Shown here piece after piece: positions 26,236-37,935 of a DNA stretch of 64,000 nt. The notes under the pieces were generated by a model. It worked only from the letters and a program-made list of their open reading frames with translations, was not told the DNA's origin and ran no database searches. The stretch is taken from positions 31,366,919-31,430,918 of the forward strand of contig CM055898.1 of NCBI GenBank assembly GCA_029582155.1, in the 5' to 3' direction. The first letter of the stretch is position 1, and each line of letters opens with the position of its first letter. Source of the stretch: Panopea generosa (taxonomy: Eukaryota > Mollusca > Bivalvia > Adapedonta > Hiatellidae). The position numbers and the translations under genes were made by a program.

Positions 26236-27181
26236 TGATTAATCGAAAAATCGTGTCAAATTTTCTGAAAGTACACAGTATCCATACGAAACATTACAGT
26301 TCATAGAAAATTGTTCATAAATAATTGCCAAAGTTACGGTGGCAAGGGAAAATTGTTGATGTATTAGATATGCAATATCAACGTGTTTTTTTTTTTTATT
26401 TGTTTATCAGTTTAGTTTCTTTAATGTTTCATTTAAGTGTAACCCACCATTGGTTTTTGTTCTTTATTCTATAGTAAATAAAAGAAAATATGCATGCTCG
26501 TCTTTCGTTGCAGGACCCAATTGAAAAGAGTGAAACTTACATTTTATTATTTGTTGACCTCTGCACGACCAAAATATGATGAGAAAGTAGGCGCCATGTG
26601 TCATCCAAGATATTTTCTGATCAGTGTGAAAGTAGGACGTCAGAATCAATGCCCAAATTTTCAATCATCAATTATCTATTTCTTTATTTACAATTCAAGC
26701 ATGACAATGCTTTCAAAATGTTCAAAATAAATTAATAATGCTATAAAATGAACTCTGAGATAACGATAATACACTCAAAATATGAAACAAGTTGATTTAT
26801 AACCACCATTATGCCACTACACAACGGAAACATTTTTGTATGTAATCACAATCGGTTTCCAAAATAATAAGTATACTAAGTATAATGATGTGTCCACATA
26901 GTTCATTTATTGGTGAAATATTTTCAGACCATTAATATTTGGGTTAATGCAAAACCTTTGATTGCGCAGTTCAGTCATATATGTTAAAGACTTTGAAATG
27001 AGTAAATATTGATTTTTAACCCAACTCTTAAGATATCTAGTTGTTGTAGTTTTTAATCAGCGATAAAGATATGTATGACAAAACACTAGTACTGGGTTAA
27101 ATAATGCATGCAATGTAAGAATAAGTATCCAATGTTTAGCTTTATGACAAGAGAAACATAGCATAATTATTTCTGATGATT

Positions 27182-27400
27182 TTAACGGATATTAACTTCT
27201 TCGAATTTTGTTATATAAACCAAACCAATTTTAAATTGGTCATCGTCGTTAGTTATTTCAAGCAAACGGTACAAAACGCGATTGCCTGCACCAGGTTGCT
27301 GTATTGTGCTTAAGATTGGTGCCATGTAAACTGGAATTAAATATACCGACGGTAACTTTTGTTGATGAGGATTAACGCAAATTATCAACACAAAGGTTAT
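27182..27400 (-). pseudogene. Decayed coding-like ORF, duplication copy 1
   Basis: The minus-strand frame over 27,391-27,182 reads protein-like sequence such as 'PSVYLIPVYMAPILSTIQQP' and 'RLLEITNDDDQFKIGLVYIT', with balanced codon use unlike nearby chance frames. No methionine start near the beginning and no clear splice pair was found. The counterpart in copy 2 (about 37,930-37,765) keeps the same frame but has an in-frame stop after 'GAGNHV'. This suggests an old exon or transposon coding piece that has lost function in at least one copy. Family not recognised. Confidence 0.35.
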
Positions 27401-28560
27401 ATGCTAACCATGGCAGTAACCCTACGTAAATTAGTTTATGTATTATATCCGTAAAAATTCAGAAAAAATACAAAAAAAAATACGTTTTGCACTCGGCTGT
27501 CCTACTTTAAATAAATAAACCTGTTACAGTTTTTATAAGCTGCAACTGAAACTGCATTTCTCTACTAAATGAACTTTAATTTTCGTAGAGTGAGAATGAC
27601 TTTTGGCTCAACAATTGTTGATGTAACCCCCCTCATAAGTTTGCCCTAATAGCACTAATGTGTTTATATAATGTAACAGTTACTGGCTATGAAAAATGTT
27701 AGTAACATTTATTTAAAATATGTGTTGTTTATAATTGTTCATAAAGTTTAGATAAACAGACTGATACTTTGTGTTATGGGCGCTTTATCGTTGGCAAATT
27801 ATAGCATATTTCGACTAATTGCAATATATTTCGCCTATCATTCAGTTTGTTAGTGATATAATAAGTTATTATATGTGTTTTATATAGATAGAGAATTGTT
27901 TTTCTATTGTTGCTCTAGTTGTTTTGTTTGTCCTCTCTTTTTATGAAGATGTTAAGCCGAAAGTTCACTTAGGAAATTCTTATATAAATAAACGTACGCA
28001 TCACGCATTACAATTACTCTTTACGTGGAGTTTCATTTCAACAAAACGCATCATTCCGAGTATGCATAAACATTGAGATAGTTTCGCCAAATAAACACGA
28101 TTGTTGCAAATTTCACAAAATGTCAATTTCATAATTGACATGTATAACGAATTCTGTTTCTTTCATACGCTTTTGTATACGTTTATATCGTAGAAATATA
28201 ACAGTATTAACTTACATGCGGTTCAAGTTTGGTGTATTTATTTTAAAGTACAACCGAGAAGGTACGGTGTAATTACGGTTAGATTTACGTACGATACGGA
28301 AAACATTGTGAATGATAAATCTTTGATAAACACCGTCCCACAAATTATGACACTAATAAGCAGGATTATGCAATACGATATATATTTTATATACTTTGAT
28401 AATATAATAAAACAGTTTTTAAGAATATCCGTGGGTAAACAATGAACAAAAGTAGGACTTAATCTTATTTCAATACGAAATATATTTTTTGCGTATGCGT
28501 CAAATTTGGCACCGCTTTCAGGTTGATTTTAAAATTAACATAAACTATTTCTAAAACGTG

Positions 28561-29090
28561 TTATAGTGGATTTAATTGGACACAATACCAAAAGTTGAAA
28601 ATGTTTGTGCTATTTGTTGATATTTTGTTCAATGGATACTTGCCGCAAGTGAGCGATATTGTGTCCCATGTACATCGACCGCGAATGAAGGTATAATGAG
28701 AATGAACAAAAATCAAACCGTAAGAGAGAATAAAATTCCAGTCTATCAAAAATACCGGTGAATTTACCTAACATATCCAGAAACTGAGAAAAACAATGAA
28801 ATCAGACTAAATCTCTATTTTACCAGATTCTTATAAAATACCCACTGGTTATCTAGACAATCGACCCATTTCTATGTACGTCTATTTAATCATGATGGTC
28901 CAAGCCAATGTCCGTCTGTGTCGTCTAGACTGAGATGTTGCCACCATAACTATCGCAAACCTCAAATACCGCCAGATGTAGATGCAAATTATCAACTGTA
29001 TAATAAGATACCATTTACTACGCAAAATAAAGCAAACGTTTTTCTCTCAACTTCGATAACATGTGTCATTTTGGACCGGAACTTTTAAAG
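28561..29090. other. Duplicated ORF-bearing segment, copy 1
   Basis: Minus-strand 28,561-28,749 is a 62-codon frame that is also open in copy 2 (39,597-39,785). The plus-strand counterpart of copy 2's 100-codon ORF (39,832-40,134) is broken here near 28,912 by a one-base difference ('caatgtccg' versus 'caatggtccg'). Neither frame matches a family I can name. Confidence 0.3.
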
Positions 29091-29510
29091 TTTTTAAACT
29101 AGTTATCAGTTCCAAAAAGAGTTGGTCAGATAACTTTTTGTCATGTTCAAAACATTAAGTTTGGTACTTTTCCAGAGTATTAAGGTGAACATTTTGTGCC
29201 ACTTAATGCTAGGCAGATCGCTCTACCCGATTGCATGACTGCTCGTTTTCTCTCTAATTCCGTTTTTAGTTTTACCTTTAAAGACAATTGACGGTTTGCT
29301 TTATCAAAATTAAGTCTTTAACCTCATTTGACAACCTATAAACTACAAAGCCACACGAGCTATGTTTAGAAACGGCCTTAGCAAATATCAACTTTAAAAC
29401 GTCAATCATTTCAGCTTTTATCATAGCTCCGCCCGGAGTCAGTCCAAACTGTCAGTCACATGACATTTAACAATAAGCCAGTTAGTTTTTATTAAGTAAA
29501 TATGTCAATA

Positions 29511-30197
29511 TTTAACAATTGCGGTCGCTCCCTTTGGGTTTCTTAATTGTTAAAGTTTTATTAAATGAACACTAACTATAACTAGGCAGTTTCAGGAAGA
29601 AGTCATTTTCATATCGAGGTTTTGTTCCGTGGAACACTCTTCCTCAGAGTATAAGATATATGGATAGGTCAGATAGCATCAAGAATGCTATCAAGAATCA
29701 CATGTTGGCCATCTAACTATCAATTCGATATAACATTGATCTCAGCGGTTTTAATCAGTTTCCCAAGCATTCTTTAATTTTTTTTCATGTTCAATAGATT
29801 TTTATTAAGTACCGATACTTTTTTTAATAACTTAAATATATTAATATATCCATAGTATACATGAATCGACAGTTTATAACCGAGCACTCACTGTGATAAT
29901 TTTTTTGTGAACATTTTATTATGATTAAAGTAAAGTACAATAAAGTTAGGTCGTGCTATATAACATATTGTTTAAATATAGTACATGATGCTAATAATAT
30001 AACAATGATATACCTGTTGTATAAAATAAGAAATAATAATAAAAGTTGTCCGTTATATCTAATAGTAGATATATACTCAGTGACATTTAACTAATCAAAT
30101 GTGTACAATGTTTAACTTATTACTGTGATATATATTAAAAATGATTACCAACAATTACATGAATATCTACGCCATGCAATAAATATTCAATATTCAA
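29511..30197 (+). mobile_element. Non-LTR retrotransposon 3' fragment, copy 1
   Basis: The frame 29,568-29,716 encodes a C-terminal tail reading 'KSFSYRGFVPWNTLPQSIR', then 'SDSIKNAIKNHMLAI', then TAA, preceded by a disrupted 'NTNYN-R'. This SF.Y.G...WN.LP..IR pattern is the usual C-terminus of CR1/L2-like LINE ORF2 proteins. An AT-rich 3' region ends at 'aataaatattcaatattcaa' (about 30,197). No reverse-transcriptase core is left. The same fragment sits at 40,621-41,247, so the insertion predates the segmental duplication. Confidence 0.75.
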
Positions 30198-30683
30198 GGA
30201 CCACAATGGAAATAAAAAAGCTCTTTTGTTATATCCTTGGTATTCGTGTGCATTTCATAGCCTATATGTGTGTATCGTTATAATAATTTCTGTATCATTG
30301 TTGTAATATCGTTCAAGCATTAAGCTATTCCTTAGCTTTGTATGTGCATTTACATTTATTACCAAAATAAATCTATCTATCTATATGTCCACATTAACCT
30401 CACCTTATCCAAAGTCCGTCACTCTAGCCCAGTACTACTATATGGCTTGTTACACTGTCCGTCCAACATAACATTAGCCCAGGAAATTAATCTCCACCGG
30501 CGACGCTTTTATTCACATAACTTCAACAGCTCGGGAACTCGAACGTCCAACAACTTGTTGTGGAGTAATTATAGTATCTAGATCGAAGTCTCAATAAGCC
30601 AGGCATCATTAAAATCCAAATCTCAAACGTGTCACTTTAACAGTAAAATATGGACGGACGAGTTTCCTCCCTTGAGGGTACAC

Positions 30684-30728
30684 AGGTAAAAATGCCACGT
30701 ATGTTTAACATGCATGGCATTTTTACCT
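30684..30728. repeat. Hairpin with 14-bp perfect arms, copy 1
   Basis: 'aggtaaaaatgcca' pairs with 'tggcatttttacct'. After one C-A mismatch, a further 5-bp stem closes on a TTTAA loop. The duplicated copy at 41,726-41,770 carries the same hairpin with a matched change on both arms (C-G here, T-A there). Confidence 0.85.
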
Positions 30729-32010
30729 TAGTAAAGTCGTACATACGACTCAAAAGCGTTCAATTGCTATGTAATATTTCGGATGGAGAAGTAGGCATCC
30801 TGTCAGATTTAACTTATGAACAGAATTAGTAAATATGTGTAATTCTGTTTTTACTACGTCATAGGTGTTGCTTCTGCTCCTGCTTCATATCTGCAGGCTG
30901 CCACATTTGTAGGAGATAGTCTGGTGGGACTTTTTTATCTTATAGATGTTGATCGAATATTGTATACCGGTATAGCCGGTTTCTAATGAAACTTAGTCTG
31001 CAATTTTGTTTTCTTATTTGCATTATGTGCTTCCAATGAACTATTTTATCAGATATTTCAGTGCATGCATGCATTTTTATATGCTCACTGCTTCGTGGTA
31101 CGAAGCCGAACACATAATCGATATAATCGGCGATATTTATCTATAAACAATACCCCTGAACACAAGTTTCAACAGAACCACACTAAAACACCACACCAAA
31201 CACACCAAAAAACAGTTTTCTCCAATTTCAGACCAAGACCATATACGAATCATTTTTGAAACAACTGAATAGTATTGGATGGTGTGTATTGCACCAGGGC
31301 AGTGTTGAACAAACATAGGCGGGTAAAACTATTTATTCATATTAACAAACTAATGATTACCGGCTCCAGTCTTAGATTGAAATAGAAATAGATCAGCGAT
31401 GACCATATTGAATATGTGTAGTAATTGACAATTCCATAGCAGATTGGTATTTGGAGCTGTCATAATGTCATCTACTTGAGAATCCTTACTTGACGGAGAA
31501 AATGTTAAGAAGCGTATTTACGGTTTTTCTTTTTTTCCGATCAAACATGATGACATATTTCATATCATAATATATAGAAAATGGCGTTAGAGCCAATTTG
31601 TTTTTATTTATTAACTTTGGTATACGTATGCATACTTGTGTAAATTATTTGTCTGTGGATATGAATATTTGAAAACTTTCTTTCCAAATTATGTATCCAA
31701 ACAACCTTTTTATTATAATATATGATGACAATTAGACATGGCTTCAGATAATTATAATCATAAAGCTACGTGTCTGACCATAATTACTATATACTCTGAA
31801 AGAAAAACATAAGCAATCAAAACACATGACAGTTTATGTAATGTCTGCTATGAGGATAAACAATTGCGGACTCGCCTATATTTAGTTTATAAGGGGTAAT
31901 GAAATATACAACACTGGGGACATTAAACGCCCACGGGTATCTTGAAGGCGAATAACGAACGCCATTACTGATTTTGCGTCGTCTAAAGACACGCTGTATT
32001 AAACAATCAT

Positions 32011-33047
32011 TAATTCCAATCTCATTATCATATATGTATTTAAAGCATTTTCATTGGACAACGTCAATTTTTTAAAGACTTTTATTTTTCGATAAAACCC
32101 TGGAACCGGACTACTTTTACGTTTCTCGCTTAAACAAAGAAGCATCGACATTTTGATGGTCGGTTTAACAATATACGAACTTAAATGACGTTCACAACGA
32201 TTTCACGCATTTTTTAATAATAAAACACAACGAAAACAAATGTTAGATCTGGTCCTAGCTGTTTTCTTCAGGTTAGTGTTTTATAGATTTCTTTGGTTCA
32301 GCGATTTAACCAGGCGTCACAATCAGACCATAAGTTGTTTTGAGAAACAAAGAAGTAGGTCATAAAATGTTCAGATTTGAGATGTATAGTGTACCATTGA
32401 ACACAACCCTGGTTTACCGAACGTGAATGCTAGTCGTTTACAAAATTTTCCACAGGAAAAATTAAATAAAAACATATACATGTAGATCTAGTTAAAGTTC
32501 AGAAGGAGACGATCGTGTGACTATGTAAATACACAAACCTTGCACGTAAAAGTCGTTTTAAACGTTCCAAATTCGGATTCTCCATAAGTGAACGTGAATT
32601 AATATGACCTTCATAAATATTGACACATTTTTTAAAAACAAACATGTAGACAAAAACTAAACAATGACGTCTACGTATATATACACGCACTGCGTTGGTA
32701 TTTCCTGGAATTATTGATTTTTTATTTCTCTAAATCGAGAGATAAAAGGCGGGTGTTTATTTTTTTTTCATCGCGATATATTTCGTCATTTTACCATAAA
32801 CCAACTAATGTTACAGAGTTCATCTGATAATGGAAACAACAGCCGTTACGATATTATTGGATATTAGATCTAGAAAATTTGATGTCAACCAGGACAGAGG
32901 TGATGTATTCTTACGCGTTCGCTTTGTAGCGTATAGTTATTTTTGTTTTGTTTTTTTTATTCACTTGAGGAGTCTCGAATTAAATATAATCACCAGGATT
33001 GGAATTATAAGGATTAAATTCATTTTTTCTGTTTTCCATGCATGTGT
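32011..33047. other. Copy-1-specific non-coding segment
   Basis: This lies between the end of duplication copy 1 and the LINE and has no counterpart near 44,740-44,975. No gene is supported. ORFs at 32,499 (-) and 32,830 (+) lack any supporting signal. Confidence 0.5.
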
Positions 33048-33168
33048 AAAGAATGTCGAATCACGCACAAATCTGACATAACTTTATTTGATTTGTGCGT
33101 GATTCGACATTCTTTGTGCGTGATTAAACATTCCTTCGGACTTTATTTGATTTGTGCGTGATTCGACA
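33048..33168. repeat. 26-bp perfect inverted repeat plus 29-bp direct repeat
   Basis: Arm 33,048-33,073 is the exact reverse complement of 33,090-33,115, with a 16-bp loop. In addition 33,081-33,109 is repeated exactly at 33,140-33,168, and a third diverged copy lies between. All contain 'tttgtgcgtgattcgaca'. The cluster abuts the start of the recognisable LINE endonuclease frame. Confidence 0.9.
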
Positions 33169-33179
33169 GTATCCACTCT

Positions 33180-33833
33180 ATGTATAACGGTTTTGGTCAA
33201 TCGGGTGACGTCACGTCTATCTATCGCCATAAGAGCACCAATCGAGGCAGGGTAGCATTGCTGTTGCACAAAAAATTAAATGAAAAAAATACACTTTTAG
33301 ATATAGAAAACAATAGCATAATCGGCATACAATTTCAGATTTCCGACGACAATTTTTTGTATGTCATACAAGTGTTCAGACCTTGTGCAAACCACTCTAT
33401 AGATGTATATAGGGAACACATCTGTCAAATTCATGACATCGTCAGCCTGTACTCAGACAGGGGGAGGGTGGTCGTAATGGGGGACTTCAATTCGCATTTA
33501 CAGGGCATGGAATTTTTGAAACCGAATGATAGCAGAAGTAAACAACTGAGTAGGTTTATTCAGGATAATCACCTAACGGCTATTGACACATTGTCACTGT
33601 GTACTGGGGCTAAATCAACATACGTGTCAAATGATGGAAAATTCCAGTCTCTAATAGACCATATATTACTTTCTATTGAATGGATTGATTTAGTTAATAG
33701 CTGTAAAATACTTGATGACGATTGCCTTAATGTTTCTTCACACCGCCCTATTGTGGCGACATTCAACTTAAATATTATACAATATGAAAAACGTAATTCT
33801 CTATTTAGTCGCATTAAATGGCACAGCGCTTAG
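33180..33833 (+). pseudogene. LINE endonuclease domain (exonuclease-endonuclease-phosphatase fold)
   Basis: This 217-codon frame shows the family's catalytic landmarks: 'VVVMGDFNSH' (residues 97-106; Asp and Asn of the active site), 'SLIDHILLS' (157-165; Asp-His) and 'SSHRPIVATF' (186-195; the terminal catalytic His, with Ser in place of the usual Asp in the S-D-H motif). It begins around the middle of the normal domain, so about 80 N-terminal residues, including the first catalytic Asn and Glu, are absent. In an active element the enzyme nicks target DNA for target-primed reverse transcription. Here truncation and the downstream frame breaks make function unlikely. Confidence 0.88.
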
Positions 33834-34029
33834 CAAGAGAACATACTTTGCTACGAGAAAGAATTAACCGACATCATGATTCAAGGCTTATTGTCATAGT
33901 CGTACTCGGGTCCCGTTAGATACATAGATAATTTATATAATCTAATTGTTGTAAGCGTTAAACAAGCATCTGATACACATCTACCTCAGTCTAAATTTAG
34001 ACCATACCTAAAGCCATACTGGGAAATAT

Positions 34030-34797
34030 CATTGAAGGATTTGCATGCTATTATGCGCACAAAATGGCATATATGGTTAGCTGAAGGTAGGCCGCGGGGT
34101 AATACTTTTCAGTCGTATTGTAATTACAAAGACGCAAAACGGGCGTTTCGAAATTATCATCGGATTGCTGCCAAAAATATATACGTAAGACGCACGAGGA
34201 AATTGACCGTGCTGCATGTGTAGATAGTGGTCTCTTTTAGAAACTATTTAATACAAAACACAAAAACAGTAGGTCTCGAGCTGGTAGTGAAATAAAATTT
34301 GGCGATAGAGTGTTACTTGACGCCAATGAGATTACACAGGCGTGGTGCATTTTTTTTTTCAGATCTGTACAGCGATAATGAAAATATTAATTATGATGAA
34401 GTGTTCTTTAATGACATAACATCGACGGTAAATAACCACAAAAAATCAAACAAAAATGTATTACTAAAGAGCAGATAACTCTTTCAGAACTAAATTATTG
34501 TATAAAGGGACCGCAAAAATATATGGACTCGATGGGGTATAAAATGAACATATTATTCATGGAGGAGATTTTTTAAAATATATATTGTTAAATTTATTTA
34601 ATACTATGTTTAGTCAGTTTTATGTTCCTACTGAATTAAAGAAAGGTTTTATTATTACATTGTATAAAGGTGGGAATAAACGCAAAAACGATCATAAAAG
34701 TTATAGAGCAATAACTCTATCGTCTTCTATTTTAAAGCTATATGAAAGTATTCTGTTAAAAAAAACTAAAATCCAGCCTAACAAATCCCATACATGA
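34030..34797 (+). pseudogene. LINE linker and reverse transcriptase N-terminal part, frame-broken
   Basis: 34,032-34,223 encodes a basic linker with 'YKDAKRAFRNYHRIAAKNI', typical of the region between endonuclease and RT in LINE ORF2. Stops and shifts follow to about 34,580. The frame 34,585-34,797 contains 'KGFIITLYKGGNKRKNDHKS' and 'YRAITLSSSILKLYESILL', which is the RT motif 0/1 region (usually P.i.K..k....YRpIsL.s...K..E). It ends in a stop just before the next RT frame begins. These pieces belong to the same ancestral ORF as the flanking segments. Confidence 0.85.
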
Positions 34798-35248
34798 GTT
34801 ACAAGCAGGCTTCCAAGAAAACATGAGTTGTGTTATTACAAACTATTTGGTGAAAAAACGTTCCGCTTATTGTGAAGAAAACTCTAGTGAATTATTTGCA
34901 TGTTTTCTTGATACTAGACAGGCATTCGACAGAGTATGGCACGATGGACTGTTTTACAAACTCCACCTTATGGGCATTACAAAGCAACTTTTGTTCTCTG
35001 TAGTGGAAATGCACACATATATGTACTGTGTCATGCATAGTGGCTTTAACTCTAGCTGGTTTCCTATTTTACAGGGAACCAGACAGGGAGGGGTGTGGTC
35101 ACCTTTTCTCTATCTGTGTTTCATAGATGACTTGATCAAAAGTCTGGTAACTATGACAACGGGTTTCTCTATTGGAGAAAAATGCTTTTGCGCACCTACA
35201 GTAGCAGATGATATGTTGTTACTTTCGTTATTTGCTAACAGTCTTTAA
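34798..35248 (+). pseudogene. LINE reverse transcriptase palm domain
   Basis: Just before the first Met the DNA reads LQAGFQEN, the conserved 'AGF' block. Within the 141-codon frame, motif A is 'CFLDTRQAFDRVWH' (residues 27-40), motif B is 'GTRQGGVWSPFLY' (85-97) and motif C is 'VADDMLLLS' (127-135), so both catalytic aspartates of the DD pair are kept. The usual aromatic residue before ADD is Val here. The frame then ends in a stop at 35,246. The reading continues after a shift with 'KCAVMVFRKRKV', the motif D/E region. Confidence 0.92.
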
Positions 35249-35304
35249 GCTATGATTAATACTGGTCACTCGTATTCTTGCCAGTGGCGTTATCAATACA
35301 GTCC

Positions 35305-36452
35305 TCAAAAAATGTGCTGTTATGGTATTCAGGAAAAGAAAGGTTGCTGACAGAGAATGGACAATGGGAAAAGACAGATTATCAGAAGTCGACAGTTATA
35401 CACATTTGGGGGTTAATAACTACGCGATCGTCAAATCTGCAGATATAGTGAAAGAATTTAGCAATAAAATTAGAAAAACGTTTTTTGGGCTTGTTGATTA
35501 CGGCTTTCATGATAATGGTTTGCATCCAATTACTTGTAAAAAGATATACAATGCTGTAGTTATCCTAAAAGCGTTGTACGGAAGGGAATGCTTGTATATT
35601 TTGTCCAATAATGAAGTCGTGTATTTAGAAAGAGCACATAGACTATGCATTAAACGCACCCAAGGTATGAACATAAGAACGCGCACTGATATTGCTTTGA
35701 GCATGCTAAAGTGTCTTCCAATTGAAGCTGAAATTGACCGCAGAAAACTTCACTTACTTGGTCAACTGTGTAGACTTACTAGAGATTGCGCTGTCAAACA
35801 CTTGTTCTTATTAAGGTTAAGTTCTTATAATTTAGGTTTATGTGATAGGGGATTCTTTCCTGATATTATCAATATATTAAACAAATATAATCTGAAATTT
35901 TATCTCGATGAATATTATGTAAATAGTACTTTTCCATCTAAGTTAGAATGGAAGAAAGTGATGAGAAATAAAATTTGTCAGCAGGTTATCAATGATTGGC
36001 AGATACGCATAGCATCAGCAGAATTTGATCGTTTCAGATCTGTACATTGCGAATTTCAAGTGGGCGAAATTTGGCAGTATGTCTTTAAATATCCGAAGAA
36101 TTTAATATTTTGTAAAACTATTGTAAAACTCATTGCCAGTTTGACACGTATTAATGAAATATGTATTAAATGCAAAACATTTTTTGGTTATGTTTGCCTG
36201 ACAGATCATTTTCTAATAGATTATGTCGAAATGCATACGTCACGTCAGGTGTTGTTGAGAAAAATAGGACTAACATTTGGTCAAGATGCAGTCACGTGTA
36301 TCGCCAATATGGACAGAAATTCAGTGGTGAATGTGGTCTTGGGTATTAAAAGCCCGACACTTGTAACTGTGTTAAACTCTAGATATGATGACTTTGTTGG
36401 GCTTATATTATCCCATACCCACTGGGCATGGGCAAAATATGTGTCTCAATAA
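35305..36452 (+). pseudogene. LINE ORF2 C-terminal region (thumb and tail)
   Basis: This is the longest continuous frame in the element, 376 codons from the Met at 35,322, with the same frame already open upstream as 'KCAVMVFRKRK'. 'VDSYTHLGV' (residues 24-32) is the Y.HLG. thumb motif. 'LERAHRLCIKRTQGM' and 'CLPIEAEIDRRKLHLLGQL' are typical of LINE C-termini. The tail ends 'HWAWAKYVSQ'. No RNase H domain is seen. Its length and intactness compared with the broken upstream parts suggest only moderate age. Confidence 0.85.
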
Positions 36453-36884
36453 ACATTAGTTACTCTAGTAGTTTATCAAGTCATGCATTAATAGTTGCTC
36501 TTTTTTTGTTGTTGCTTGATTCTTATCGTTTCGGTAAGAGTTATCTGTAGCGAATTTGCAATTTGAATAATACATGTTATAATGAGAAACTCATATTAAT
36601 GTATAGAGTGATGGCGAAGATAATACACTACAAACCATTGTTAGCGCTAATCAAATAATTAACGTTCACATACTTATGGTTATCTAATATAATATACGTT
36701 TCTGTATGCATGCTTGTTAATACATGCAAGTGTATATGGTCATAATAACTTACAATTGTATACATGTTATGTTCTTGTAAAAATGTAAATATTGTGCATA
36801 TGTGATTTCTTTCTTGCACACTTGTATAAACTGTATGCTTTCATGTTGTAATCTTCTTATTGGAGGAAATAAAGATATTATTAT

Positions 36885-37085
36885 CATAAAACGGTGTTTT
36901 AAATTATTGTCCCACAACAAAGTTGCGATCCTTATCTATGATTGTAATACAATACTTTCGCTTAAAAGGTACTGCGTTTTTTAGGTTTGTTTTATTTTCA
37001 AAATGATTTAAAGACGTTGTGGTTTTATTTTTCATATATGAAAAACAAAGTGTGGGCTTAAATATACAGAAAACAATTTAACACT
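36885..37085. repeat. Duplicated flank block X1
   Basis: It matches 44,975-45,165, with shared stretches such as 'aaagacgttgtggttttatt' and 'ttaggtttgttttatttt'. It begins at the 3' end of the LINE. Together with copies 1 and 2 of the main block it shows an A-X-A-X tandem order. Confidence 0.85.
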
Positions 37086-37311
37086 GACACTGACCTTTCA
37101 CGTTTCGACTATTTCAGTACTCCTGCTTATGTTATTTAACAAAATTTTCTAAAATCAGGAACGTAAGCTATATTAGGTCCAAAAACAGTGTTGTAAGCGC
37201 CTGATGAAAGCAATTTATTAACATATCTATTTAACATTTTAAACTGTGATTCTTTTATGTTACAGGAAAATATAAATTAAAGGTTAAAATCTGTAATAAT
37301 TAAGATAGCTT

Positions 37312-37629
37312 GGGTATTGTTGATTATGATAATGGGGATGCTGGTGATGAAAATAGTGGAATGATATTGATAATGATAGTGGGAATATTGCTTGTGATTA
37401 TAGTATGATTGTTGTTGTTGAAGATGATGATGATAGTGGGGATGCTGATGGTGATGGTGATAGTGGAGATACTGTTGGTGATGATAATAGTCAGGGTATT
37501 GTTGAAAACGATAGTGGCGTTGTTGTAGGAAATGATGATAGTGGGGTTATTGTTGAAGATGATAGTAGGTGGGATATTGTTGGTAATGATGATAGTCGGT
37601 GTGTTGATAATGACGAAAATGGGAGTTGA
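37312..37629 (+). repeat. Asp-rich coding-like repeat, copy 2
   Basis: Same organisation as 23,865-24,214, again with a frame change near 37,360. The frame from 37,405 encodes 'DDDDSGDADGDGDSGDTVGD' and further nine-residue units, then a stop. The acceptor seen in copy 1 ('tttttcag') is altered here to 'aattaag'. Substitutions relative to copy 1 are mostly non-synonymous. Confidence 0.45.
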
Positions 37630-37764
37630 AGTGAGGATATCTTACCTGTGATCACTTACTGGTAAACTATTTTCAGACCATTAATATTTGGGTTAATGCA
37701 AAACCTTTTATTGCGCAGTTCAATCATATATGTTAAAGACTTTAAAATGATAAAATGAGAACTA

Positions 37765-37935
37765 AACCAATTTTAACTTGGTCATCGTCATTAGTTATTC
37801 CAAGCAAACGGTACTAAACGTGATTGCCTGCACCAGGTTGGTGTGTTGTGATTAAGATTGAGGCAATGTAAACTGGAATAAAATATACCGACGGTAACTC
37901 TTGTTGAAGAGGATTAACGCAATTATCAACACATA
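37765..37935 (-). pseudogene. Decayed coding-like ORF, duplication copy 2
   Basis: This is the counterpart of 27,182-27,400. The same frame gives 'LPSVYFIPVYIASILITTHQ' and 'RLLGITNDDDQVKIGLV', but with an in-frame TAG after 'GAGNHV'. Conservation of the reading apart from that stop suggests a coding origin. Confidence 0.35.

Larger units (their letters stand above)
23727..32010. repeat. Segmental duplication, copy 1
   Basis: Collinear with 37,171-44,740. The match starts at 'aggtccgaaaacagtg' (23,733; copy 2 'aggtccaaaaacagtg') and runs through the Asp-rich repeat, 26,917-27,420, 28,560-29,090, 29,510-30,200 and 30,400-32,010. It fades after 'gtattaaacaatca'. Some stretches, such as about 30,005-30,100, look nearly identical in the two copies. 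Segment 24,215-26,917, with the 34-bp minisatellite, is absent from copy 2. With the flanking block 36,885-37,085 it forms one unit of a tandem duplication. Confidence 0.9.
33180..36883 (+). mobile_element. Degenerate non-LTR retrotransposon (LINE)
   Basis: In order it carries an endonuclease domain, a reverse transcriptase with motifs in several frames, a long C-terminal region and a 3' UTR. The UTR contains AATAAA at 36,868-36,873 and ends in a short 'gatattattatc'. Frames are broken between 33,833 and 34,585, near 34,795 and near 35,248-35,322, so it is dead. The endonuclease N-terminus is missing. No LTRs, RNase H or zinc-knuckle ORF1 are visible. The C-terminus fits a Jockey/CR1-like LINE, but I cannot fix the clade. 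The 3' end lies exactly where block 36,885-37,085 begins, which matches 44,975-45,165, where no LINE is present. Confidence 0.92.
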
